DNA of 15,340 nt, from positions 1-15,340 of the forward strand of contig JBGPCQ010000064.1 of assembly GCA_041481895.1 (NCBI GenBank), given 5' to 3'. The translations under genes were made by a program, and so were the position numbers. The stretch is from JAMPXD01 sp041481895. GTDB taxonomy: Bacteria > Desulfobacterota > Desulfuromonadia > Geobacterales > Geobacteraceae. A model generated the notes under the pieces. That model made no database searches. It worked only from the letters and a program-made list of their open reading frames with translations, and was not told where the DNA came from. The first letter of the stretch is position 1. Each line of letters starts with the position of its first letter. This document shows positions 6,689 to 12,528 of the stretch, one piece after another.

Positions 6689-8443
6689 TTATGGTACCTC
6701 GCTCTTATCCGTATCAACCACTTCACCGATTTCACCCCCGAAAATATCGAGCGCTGCAACAACCATCGGGTGACTCTCCGCAAGCTCTTTCATTTTTTGC
6801 CGCCTTCCGGCATCCTCATGGCTTTTTTTTTCAACGATCGATGGGGGGGCTGCGCTCTCAGCGGTCAGGGATACGAACCTGACGCCGGTATCCGCCTGGA
6901 AATAAGCTTTTGCCAGACTCTGCAGCTCGGCCGTAGCATCGGGATCGCGCAGCCGGCTGAGCTGGAAGGAGCCGGCGGAAAACCCGAGTTCCAGAAGGGT
7001 CGGCGACACTTTCAAAGGATGCCCGTGCGCCAGGAAAGAAGCCAACATCGGCTTTTTACCTTTCACGTACGCGACAAAACCGGACCAGGGATCGTCTCCC
7101 CCTGTTGCGGCGGCTTCCATGGAAGCGGCAGGAGGCTTTTCCGAACGAGGGCTTTTATGGCCGGCGGGTGACCCCTGTTGCGGCTGAGGATGCGGCCCTT
7201 TATTGGGCACGGTGTCGGAGCCGGCCTGCCGTGGAGCAGAAGCTCCCCGGCGATCCGAAGGGTCCCATAAGGGGGGCGATGAAGCGATTACGCCGGGGTC
7301 CGTTCGTCCCTCGAGGGCTTTAATCTTTGCCAGGATCTGATCGACCGGCACAACCGGGGCAACGGTGGCCATTTTTAACAGCGCCATTTCCAGAATGAGG
7401 CGGGAGAAGGCGGAATGGGCCATTTCACTCTCCGCCTTGAGAAGAATCGAGAGATGGCGCTGCAGGTCGGGAAGGGTAACAGAAGCCGTCAGATCAGCCA
7501 TTTCCGCCAACTCTCCATCGGGGAGATCCGGCAGGTCGGCATCCGCGCCCACCGCTTTCAAAATGGTCATGTTCCTGAAATAATCGATCAATTCCTGGCA
7601 GAAATGACGCATGTTGTGTCCGAAGGCGTCAACCCGTTTGACAATATCAAGGCACGCCGGACAGGCGCGGTCGAATACGGCCCGTGCCGCAGCGAGCAGA
7701 AGGCGCCGGTCGACGACCCCCAGTAGGGTAACCACCTCTTCATCGCCAACCTGATCGCCGCAAAATGCGAGCACCTGGTCCAGCGTGGAAAGAGAGTCCC
7801 GCATGCTCCCGTCACCCTTGCGGGCAATCATGGCCAGGGCGGCGTCGGAAATGGCGATCCGTTCCTGGTCGAGGATGTAGCGCAGGCGCGCCACGATCAT
7901 CGGCAGGGAAATTCTCCTGAAATCAAAGCGCTGGCAGCGGGACAGAATGGTAATCGGGACCTTGTGGGGCTCCGTGGTGGCAAAAATGAATTTTACATGG
8001 GGAGGGGGCTCTTCCAGAGTTTTCAGCAGGGCGTTGAAAGCGTTGGTGGTGAGCATGTGTACTTCATCTATTATGAAAATCTTGTAGCGGCATCGGGAAG
8101 GGAGATATTTTACCGTCTCCCGCAGTTCCCGGATATCATCCACGCCGGTGTTGGATGCGCCGTCGATCTCGAAAACATCCACCGAGTTGCCGGCCGTTAT
8201 CTCCTCACAGGCGCTGCAGGTATTGCACGGCTCGGGCGCCGGCCCCTGTTCGCAGTTCAGCGCCTTTGCCAGTATCCTGGCCGCGCTGGTCTTCCCTACC
8301 ACCCTCCCCCCGGTAAACAGGAAGGCATGGGCGACCCTGCCGGAATCGATGGCGTTTTTCAGGGTCTGGCTGACATGCTCCTGGCCTATCAGGTCGCGAA
8401 AAGTCTGGGGACGCCATTTTCGAGCTAAGACGAGGTACGACAC
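6689..8443 (-). CDS. dnaX: DNA polymerase III clamp-loader subunit gamma/tau
   Basis: The 584-residue protein is the ATPase subunit that opens and loads the sliding clamp and holds the replisome together. The AAA+ domain starts with MSYLVLARKWRPQTF. Walker A is residues 45-52 (GGRVVGKT), with Val at 48 where E. coli has Gly. Zinc ligands C64, C73, C76 and C79 match E. coli numbering. Walker B is at IIDEVHM (124-130), the SRC motif with the arginine finger is at 168-170, and sensor 2 lies in GDGSMRDSLSTLDQ (210-223). A Pro/Ser/Gly-rich linker (about 385-450) joins a C-terminal tau-like domain (about 450-584). The start is GTG with GAGG 10 bases upstream. A run of nine A codes residues 538-541 and may cause slippage. 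Confidence 0.96.
   Translation of the reverse strand: MSYLVLARKWRPQTFRDLIGQEHVSQTLKNAIDSGRVAHAFLFTGGRVVGKTSAARILAKALNCEQGPAPEPCNTCSACEEITAGNSVDVFEIDGASNTGVDDIRELRETVKYLPSRCRYKIFIIDEVHMLTTNAFNALLKTLEEPPPHVKFIFATTEPHKVPITILSRCQRFDFRRISLPMIVARLRYILDQERIAISDAALAMIARKGDGSMRDSLSTLDQVLAFCGDQVGDEEVVTLLGVVDRRLLLAAARAVFDRACPACLDIVKRVDAFGHNMRHFCQELIDYFRNMTILKAVGADADLPDLPDGELAEMADLTASVTLPDLQRHLSILLKAESEMAHSAFSRLILEMALLKMATVAPVVPVDQILAKIKALEGRTDPGVIASSPPLWDPSDRRGASAPRQAGSDTVPNKGPHPQPQQGSPAGHKSPRSEKPPAASMEAAATGGDDPWSGFVAYVKGKKPMLASFLAHGHPLKVSPTLLELGFSAGSFQLSRLRDPDATAELQSLAKAYFQADTGVRFVSLTAESAAPPSIVEKKSHEDAGRRQKMKELAESHPMVVAALDIFGGEIGEVVDTDKSEVP
6821..6849 (-). other. Homopolymer pair in dnaX, possible slippage site
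   Basis: Within dnaX the minus strand carries C7 (6843-6849) and, 11 bases later, A9 (6823-6831), coding E538-K539-K540-S541. One extra A in the transcript gives EKKKP then stop (542 residues). One A fewer gives a stop after residue 550. Either form would lack the last 34-42 residues. Thermus dnaX uses an A9 run for transcriptional slippage; function here is inference. Confidence 0.4.
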
Positions 8444-8526
8444 GGGGATATAACCTCAATCCAGTCAGTTCCTGCAGTTAAAGGGTTTCATCAAGAAGGT
8501 GCGGAATGTGGGGAGATTTGCGGAAA

Positions 8527-8638
8527 CAACTGATAGCTGGGCTCCCCCGCGGCACACGGAGCCGGTTACTGCCGCTGCTTCCTTCCGGACCTGACGGGGT
8601 TCATAACCTTCCATTGCGCGGGACCCAGCTATCAGTTG
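8527..8638 (-). ncRNA. ffs: 4.5S signal recognition particle RNA (bacterial small SRP RNA)
   Basis: The minus strand carries the hallmark SRP RNA apical hairpin GTCAGGTCCGGAAGGAAGC with the GGAA tetraloop that binds Ffh. The 5' and 3' ends form a perfect 15-bp terminal stem (8527-8541 with 8624-8638), giving a 112-nt hairpin, the normal size of 4.5S RNA. It lies 83 bases upstream of dnaX on the same strand, a common arrangement. Exact ends are inferred from the terminal stem. I could not find a convincing promoter. Confidence 0.96.
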
Positions 8639-8739
8639 AATCCACAAATACAAGCGGGATATTTTCGAGGCGTCGGCAGGACAGCTATCCCGGCTAAGTT
8701 TTATAATGGCGAGAGAGTCCATCGAACTTCGAACTCAAC

Positions 8740-8765
8740 CTACTGATTTTTATAAAAACCGGTAG
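8740..8765. repeat. 26-base imperfect palindrome
   Basis: The arms CTACTGATTTTTA and TAAAAACCGGTAG are complementary at 11 of 13 positions, and one mismatch would be a G-U pair in RNA. No U-run follows on either strand, so it is unlikely to be a plain terminator. It might be a recombinase or regulator site. Confidence 0.4.
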
Positions 8766-8780
8766 GCCGCCTGAATGTTG

Positions 8781-8802
8781 ATACCACAAAAAATACCACA
8801 AA
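8781..8802. repeat. Direct repeat ATACCACAAA, two copies
   Basis: Two identical 10-base copies at 8781-8790 and 8793-8802 are spaced 12 bases start to start, about one helical turn. Short tandem sites like this occur as arm-type binding sites of tyrosine integrases at the ends of integrated elements. No integrase gene is present, so that reading is inference. Confidence 0.4.
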
Positions 8803-8874
8803 GGAATCAAGTGGCCATTTAAAGCGAATTCTTTGTTTACCATAAGAAGGGCTTGTTAGGCAAGCATAATTCAG

Positions 8875-9015
8875 TCATTTATCTTTTCTATAATTTCTCA
8901 GCAAATCAATTGCAAAACCCAGTTGGATAAGCAACCTGAATCCCACCTCTGTCTCACCATTGAGGTGTTTATGTTCATGGGGGACGAGTTTTCTTGAAGA
9001 TTGGAAAGGTCAACC
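8875..9015 (-). pseudogene. Short coding-like fragment, unidentified
   Basis: One minus-strand frame between an upstream TGA and the TGA at 8875-8877 reads PFQSSRKLVPHEHKH, then LNGETEVGFRLLIQLGFAID, then LLRNYRKDK. The charged-then-amphipathic pattern looks protein-like rather than random, but there is no ATG or GTG start and no ribosome site. It could be the tail of a lost gene or chance. I do not recognise the family. Confidence 0.2.
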
Positions 9016-9024
9016 GGAGAAAAT

Positions 9025-9049
9025 AACGGCAAACTAATTACTTGCCGTT
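9025..9049. repeat. Hairpin with perfect 8-bp stem
   Basis: AACGGCAA (9025-9032) and TTGCCGTT (9042-9049) enclose a 9-base AT-rich loop. On the minus strand the stem is followed by ATTTTC, so it could act as a weak terminator of a lost minus-strand gene. Confidence 0.4.
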
Positions 9050-9060
9050 CTCTTCAAGGC

Positions 9061-9086
9061 GTTCAAAAAACAGTTCTTTTCTGAAC
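9061..9086. repeat. Hairpin GTTCA...TGAAC
   Basis: The arms GTTCAAAAAA and TTTTCTGAAC pair at 9 of 10 positions around a 6-base loop. No gene is adjacent; function is unknown. Confidence 0.3.
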
Positions 9087-9184
9087 AAAACCACCGCCGC
9101 GGAAGCGCGAACAAAGCGGTCTTACGGTGATTCTTTGATTAGCTGGTGCAATCGGGTAGGAGGCGGGGTCCCCCCCGCAGTCCT

Positions 9185-9255
9185 CTCAGTCGAGTAGCGC
9201 AGAGGGGTCTCACCCCACGCTCTCACAGAACCGGACGTGAACCTCTCGGCTCATC
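9185..9255 (-). mobile_element. Decayed group II intron 3' end (domains V and VI)
   Basis: On the minus strand a domain V-like element, GAGCCG near the start and CACGTCCGGTTC at the end (9228-9252), is followed by a domain VI-like hairpin with GAGCGTGGGG and the exit CTACTCGAC. This order is typical of bacterial group II introns. Domain V seems shortened: about 25 bases against the usual 34, with the GAAA-loop part missing. No reverse transcriptase/maturase frame is found upstream within 9256-9461, so this is a dead remnant at most. The assignment rests on remembered consensus. Confidence 0.55.
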
Positions 9256-9461
9256 CGACCACTATCGTCCAGCCCTTGCCTTTCAAGGCTTTCTGCATTG
9301 CACAGGCCGACTCCGTGCGAAGCACAAGCGGTCAATCATCGCATCAACTACTAATAATTGCCCAACAAGCAACTGAATAAGAAATATTGCAAAGTCCAAC
9401 GGTTATACAATCGGTTGAAACAACTCGCCTGCTTTATTGGTAAACGCCGATTAACAAAGAA

Positions 9462-9490
9462 AGAGGCTGCACAGTCACCGTGCGGCCTCT
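9462..9490 (-). terminator. Terminator of the DcuB-type carrier gene
   Basis: An 11-bp stem (9462-9472 with 9480-9490, one G-U pair) encloses a 7-base loop. On the minus strand it is followed by TTCTTTGTT. It lies 27 bases past the carrier stop codon. Confidence 0.8.
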
Positions 9491-9516
9491 TCTCGTATGC
9501 ATGGCATTCTTGTTCA

Positions 9517-10845
9517 TTACAGTACGACGCGCGAGATCAGATATGCCGACACCGTTGATACCCCTACCCCGATGAGACCCGGGATCATGAAACTGTGATT
9601 GAGAAGGTATTTGCCTATTCGGGTTGTGCCGGTACGGTCAAAGTTGATGGCAGCCAGGTCACTGGGATAGAAGGCAAAGAAAAAGTATGCATAACTGGCC
9701 GGCACGAGACCCAGCAACAAGGGGATCGGCAGCCCGAGGGCAACGCCGAGTGGCAGGGTGATGGCCAGGGTGGCGGCCTGGCTCTTGACAAAGGCGGATA
9801 TGCAGAAGGTGGCGATGGCAAAGGTCCAAGGGGCAAGCTTTACCATTATGCCGATGTTGTCCACAAGGAACTTCTTGTTGGCGGTAATGAAGGTATCACT
9901 CATCCAGGCAATACCGAAGATGGAGACGACGGCGATCATCCCGGCAATGAACACGCTCGAATGGGCGATATCCTTGGCTTTGACATCAGCAGCGAACATA
10001 ATGAAGGCGCCATAGGCGAGCATGACGAACTGTACGACCGTGGTCATCTGCACTGGCTTGTTTTCGCCATTAAGCGGCAGCAGGTTGGGGTAGACGGCAA
10101 AGAGAATGATGGTAGCCACACCGGTGAAGAAGAGGGCGACGGAAATCTTGGCGGTGGTGCTGATCTTCTTGTCAAGGGTGGTGACATCGGCGTCCAGGGA
10201 CTTACGGAAGTCGGGGTCCTGGAGGCGGGCCTGAAACTCGGGGTCCTTGTCGAGGTCCTTGCCGCGGTTGAAACTCCAGGCGGCGGCGGCCAGCACGCCG
10301 ATTACTCCGGCAGGCATGGTTACCGAAAGTATTTCGATAAGTGTTACCGGATGTCCCGTTTTTGCGGCAAAGCCGAGAAAAAAGGTTACGGCGGCAGCCA
10401 CGGGGCTGGCGGTGATCCCCATTTGGGAGGCGACGCTGGAAATGGCCATTGGCCGTTCAGGCCGGATACCGGTCTTGATCGCCACGTCGGAAATGACCGG
10501 CAGCAGCGCATACACCGCATGGCCGGTGCCGACGCAGACGGTCAGGAAGAAGGTGCTGAGCGGGGCCAGGATGGTCACGTACTTCGGGTGGGCGCGCAGC
10601 ATCCGTTCGGTGAGTTGCACGAGGTAATCGAGGCCGCCGGCGACCTGGAGGGTTGCCGCGGCGGTCACCACCGCCAGAATGATCAGCATGACGGCGATTG
10701 GCGGCTCGGAAGGAGAATTGCGGAAGCCCAGCACCAGCAGGGAGACACCGAGACCGCCGATCAGGCCGAGGGCCACGCCCCCTCTGCGGATACCGAGGAG
10801 AATGGCGCCAAGTACCATCACGAATTGAATCCAGAACATTGCCAT
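9517..10845 (-). CDS. dcuB: Anaerobic C4-dicarboxylate carrier, DcuA/DcuB family
   Basis: The 442-residue inner-membrane protein aligns along its whole length with E. coli DcuB, an exchanger of fumarate, succinate, malate and aspartate across the membrane. It has about ten or more hydrophobic segments and the family signatures RKGG-like RRGGVALGL (20-28), VGTGHAVYALLP (105-116), RPERPMAISSVASQMGI (128-144), RGKDLDKDPEFQ (194-205) and YPSDLAAINFDRTGTT (393-408). The Thr that precedes YPSD in E. coli DcuB is Phe392 here. The ATG start has GGAGG 6 bases upstream. It is preceded by a sigma-54 promoter and follows a sensor/regulator pair on the same strand, so substrate-induced expression is likely. 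Whether it is DcuA-like or DcuB-like in substrate preference cannot be told. Confidence 0.92.
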   Translation of the reverse strand: MAMFWIQFVMVLGAILLGIRRGGVALGLIGGLGVSLLVLGFRNSPSEPPIAVMLIILAVVTAAATLQVAGGLDYLVQLTERMLRAHPKYVTILAPLSTFFLTVCVGTGHAVYALLPVISDVAIKTGIRPERPMAISSVASQMGITASPVAAAVTFFLGFAAKTGHPVTLIEILSVTMPAGVIGVLAAAAWSFNRGKDLDKDPEFQARLQDPDFRKSLDADVTTLDKKISTTAKISVALFFTGVATIILFAVYPNLLPLNGENKPVQMTTVVQFVMLAYGAFIMFAADVKAKDIAHSSVFIAGMIAVVSIFGIAWMSDTFITANKKFLVDNIGIMVKLAPWTFAIATFCISAFVKSQAATLAITLPLGVALGLPIPLLLGLVPASYAYFFFAFYPSDLAAINFDRTGTTRIGKYLLNHSFMIPGLIGVGVSTVSAYLISRVVL

Positions 10846-10911
10846 GAGACACCTCCATTTTGGGCGAAATATTGAGTGAGCCGGACGGCTCCCTTTCGTA
10901 TCTACCCATTA

Positions 10912-10931
10912 AAAAGCATGGAGAGTGCCAA
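10912..10931 (-). promoter_or_regulatory. Sigma-54 (-24/-12) promoter of the carrier gene
   Basis: On the minus strand TTGGCAC (10925-10931) and ATGCT (10915-10919) place the conserved GG and GC exactly 12 bases apart, the required sigma-54 spacing. It matches the consensus TTGGCACN5TTGCT except for one base of the -12 box. Transcription would begin near 10904, giving a leader of about 60 bases that contains a small GAGCC/GGCTC hairpin at 10878-10891. The gene just upstream encodes an NtrC-type activator. Confidence 0.85.
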
Positions 10932-11000
10932 AACTGCTAAAGTGCTTATCTAGCTAATTCTATTAAACAATATCCGCATAAGCCCGGAATTGCTGATACT

Positions 11001-11012
11001 AACCGTTATAAC
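11001..11012. promoter_or_regulatory. GTTATAAC dyad, possible activator site
   Basis: AACCGTTATAAC contains the perfect palindrome GTTATAAC (11005-11012) and shares the GTTAT core with the two dyads at 11079-11117. It lies about 75 bases upstream of the sigma-54 -24 box. Confidence 0.35.
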
Positions 11013-11042
11013 TTGAGGCTATGCCGGCTGGGCCACATTAAC

Positions 11043-11062
11043 TGATATACGCAATTATATCA
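11043..11062. promoter_or_regulatory. TGATATA/TATATCA dyad
   Basis: A perfect 7-bp inverted repeat (11043-11049 and 11056-11062) has a 6-base spacer. It overlaps the IHF-like site and lies between the sigma-54 promoter and the presumed activator sites. It may be an AT-rich bending element or another protein site. Confidence 0.35.
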
Positions 11063-11070
11063 ATATGTTG
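11058..11070 (+). promoter_or_regulatory. Consensus IHF binding site
   Basis: TATCAATATGTTG matches the IHF consensus WATCAANNNNTTR at every position. It lies between the sigma-54 promoter and the distal dyads at 11079-11117, where DNA bending would bring a bound activator to the polymerase. Binding itself is inferred. Confidence 0.6.
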
Positions 11071-11078
11071 AGACCCTG

Positions 11079-11093
11079 ATAACCAAAGGTTAT
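11079..11093. promoter_or_regulatory. Perfect dyad ATAACC-AAA-GGTTAT, likely activator (UAS) site
   Basis: A perfect 6-bp inverted repeat with a 3-base centre lies about 150 bases upstream of the sigma-54 -24 box, a typical enhancer distance for NtrC-type activators. It shares the GGTTAT half-site with the neighbouring dyad at 11105-11117. Confidence 0.5.
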
Positions 11094-11104
11094 GATTATA
11101 ACGT

Positions 11105-11117
11105 CCGGTTATACCGG
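11105..11117. promoter_or_regulatory. Dyad CCGGTTATACCGG, likely activator (UAS) site
   Basis: The arms CCGGT/ACCGG are perfect around a short TAT centre, and the site contains GGTTAT like the dyad 12 bases away. It ends one base from the response-regulator stop codon, so it falls in the noncoding gap that holds the carrier-gene control region. Confidence 0.5.
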
Positions 11118-11118
11118 T

Positions 11119-12528
11119 TCAGGCACGCATCATCTTCAGCCGTTTGTTCAGGGCCGGCTGGGAAATGCCGAGCAGTCGCGCAGCCATGGTCTGATTGCCA
11201 TTGGCTCGTTGCATGGCTTCGGCAACAAGAAAGCCGGCCGCGTCGCTGAACGTTGGGAGGTCGACAAAACCGGCAAAGGGATTCCGCTTGGGGTGGGAGA
11301 CAGCTTCTTCAACCGGCTGGGCCTGTCCGACGGTCTTGACAAATGAGTCCATCGAAAGCATCCGGTCACGATGCACACTGACGGCATCATAGACCATTGC
11401 CTTGAGTTCGCGGACATTGCCGGGAAAGCTGTATGTCGCTAAAAACTGAGCCAGTTCCCGGGGAGGGGTCGGTTTCTTCTTATCCAGGGTTCGGGCTGCT
11501 TCTCCCAGGAAATGATCCAGCAACAGGGGGATGTCTCCCGGCCGTTCCCGTAATGGCGGGACGTGTACCTGGTGAGTACGGAGGCGGTAGAAGAGATCGC
11601 GGCGGAAACATCCCGCTGCCTCCTTTGCCGTCAGGTTCTGGTGGGTGGCAACGATGATGCGTGCCTTGAGTCGCTTAGGCTGATCACTGCCGAGCGGGAA
11701 AAATTCCCCCTCCTGCAGCAGCCGCAACAGTTTGACCTGAGAAGCAATACTCAAATCACCAATTTCGTCGAGGAACAGTGTGCCGTCAGCCGCCTCCTCG
11801 ACCATACCGCGCCGGAGCTGGTCGGCACCCGTGAAGGCTCCCCGGACGTGACCAAAAAGGGTGTCGGCAAAAACCGTGTCGTCAAGGCCAGCGACATTGA
11901 CCGTCACCAGCTTGCCCCGGCAACCGCTCAGTCGATGGACAGCCTGCGCGACGAGCTCTTTACCTACCCCGCTTTCCCCGGTGATCAGCAGCGGCTGAGG
12001 GCTCTTCGCCACCGCCTCCACATAGGCAAAGACGTTCAGCATTGCCCGGTCGCCCGTGACGATGGCGGCAAATGCTTCCGGATGACGCAACTCACCGGAG
12101 GCAAGTCGAGTCGACATCTCCAGATAATCACGTTGCATCTCCTTCATCCGGACGGCCCGCAACACTCCGCCCATAATCCTGTCTTCTTCGTCGGTTTTGA
12201 TGAAATAGTCGAACGCACCGAGTTTCATACAGCGAACCGCAGTCTCCAGCTGATTGAGCCCGCTGACGACAATGGCGGTAATTTCAGGGTACTGCTCACC
12301 TATTTGTTTGAGGAGTTCTTCCCCCGACACGTACGGCATGGTGAGATCGAGAATGACAAGGCCAATGCCCCCTTGAACAAGCAGTCCCATTACCTCCCGG
12401 CTGTCCTGACAGGTTCTGACATTGTTCAGTCCTGCGCAGCTTCTCAGGGTAAGAGAGAGCGATTTCAGCCAAGCCGGCTCATCATCGACCAGTAGAATGC
12501 CAAAGGCTGGATAGTCTTGCTGGTTCAC
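11119..12528 (-). CDS. NtrC-type sigma-54-dependent response regulator
   Basis: The 469-residue cytoplasmic protein has a receiver domain (about 9-125) with acidic pair D15/D16, phosphoacceptor D61 in VILDLTMP and K111. The AAA+ sigma-54 activation domain follows (about 155-385), with Walker A GESGVGKE (184-191), the GAFTGA loop that contacts sigma-54 (230-235) and Walker B LFLDEIGDL (251-259). A Fis-type helix-turn-helix lies at 443-466. Everything needed for phosphorylation-driven activation at a -24/-12 promoter is intact. The GTG start overlaps the kinase stop by 4 bases (GTGA), with AGGAG about 8 bases upstream, so the pair is translationally coupled. The likely target is the carrier gene 273 bases downstream. 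It resembles the DctD group, but I assign no symbol. Confidence 0.94.
   Translation of the reverse strand: MNQQDYPAFGILLVDDEPAWLKSLSLTLRSCAGLNNVRTCQDSREVMGLLVQGGIGLVILDLTMPYVSGEELLKQIGEQYPEITAIVVSGLNQLETAVRCMKLGAFDYFIKTDEEDRIMGGVLRAVRMKEMQRDYLEMSTRLASGELRHPEAFAAIVTGDRAMLNVFAYVEAVAKSPQPLLITGESGVGKELVAQAVHRLSGCRGKLVTVNVAGLDDTVFADTLFGHVRGAFTGADQLRRGMVEEAADGTLFLDEIGDLSIASQVKLLRLLQEGEFFPLGSDQPKRLKARIIVATHQNLTAKEAAGCFRRDLFYRLRTHQVHVPPLRERPGDIPLLLDHFLGEAARTLDKKKPTPPRELAQFLATYSFPGNVRELKAMVYDAVSVHRDRMLSMDSFVKTVGQAQPVEEAVSHPKRNPFAGFVDLPTFSDAAGFLVAEAMQRANGNQTMAARLLGISQPALNKRLKMMRA

Larger units (their letters stand above)
8639..9461. other. Gene-poor patch with mobile-element traces
   Basis: No intact gene is seen between the SRP RNA and the carrier-gene terminator. 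The stretch is more AT-rich than its neighbours. It holds a dyad (8740-8765), a direct repeat (8781-8802), a short coding-like fragment (8875-9015, minus), two hairpins (9025-9086) and a decayed group II intron end (about 9185-9255). From 9256 to 9461 I see nothing I can assign beyond sequence that may be intron remnant. The mix suggests a scar left by mobile DNA next to a conserved RNA gene. Confidence 0.5.

Noticed and set aside
8700..8745. tRNA-like 3' end (TTCGAAG ... TCTCGCCA on the minus strand) upstream of ffs
   Set aside because: The T-arm stem does not pair, and no acceptor partner, D arm or anticodon arm is found upstream; too weak even for a remnant tRNA.
9146..9376. Plus-strand frame of 76 residues in the gene-poor patch
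   Set aside because: It runs antisense across the group II intron-like domains V and VI; similar peptides are commonly mis-called genes at intron ends.
9595..10875. Plus-strand frame of 426 residues opposite the carrier gene
   Set aside because: Gly/Asp/His-rich translation typical of antisense to a membrane-protein gene; the minus strand encodes an end-to-end DcuB homologue.
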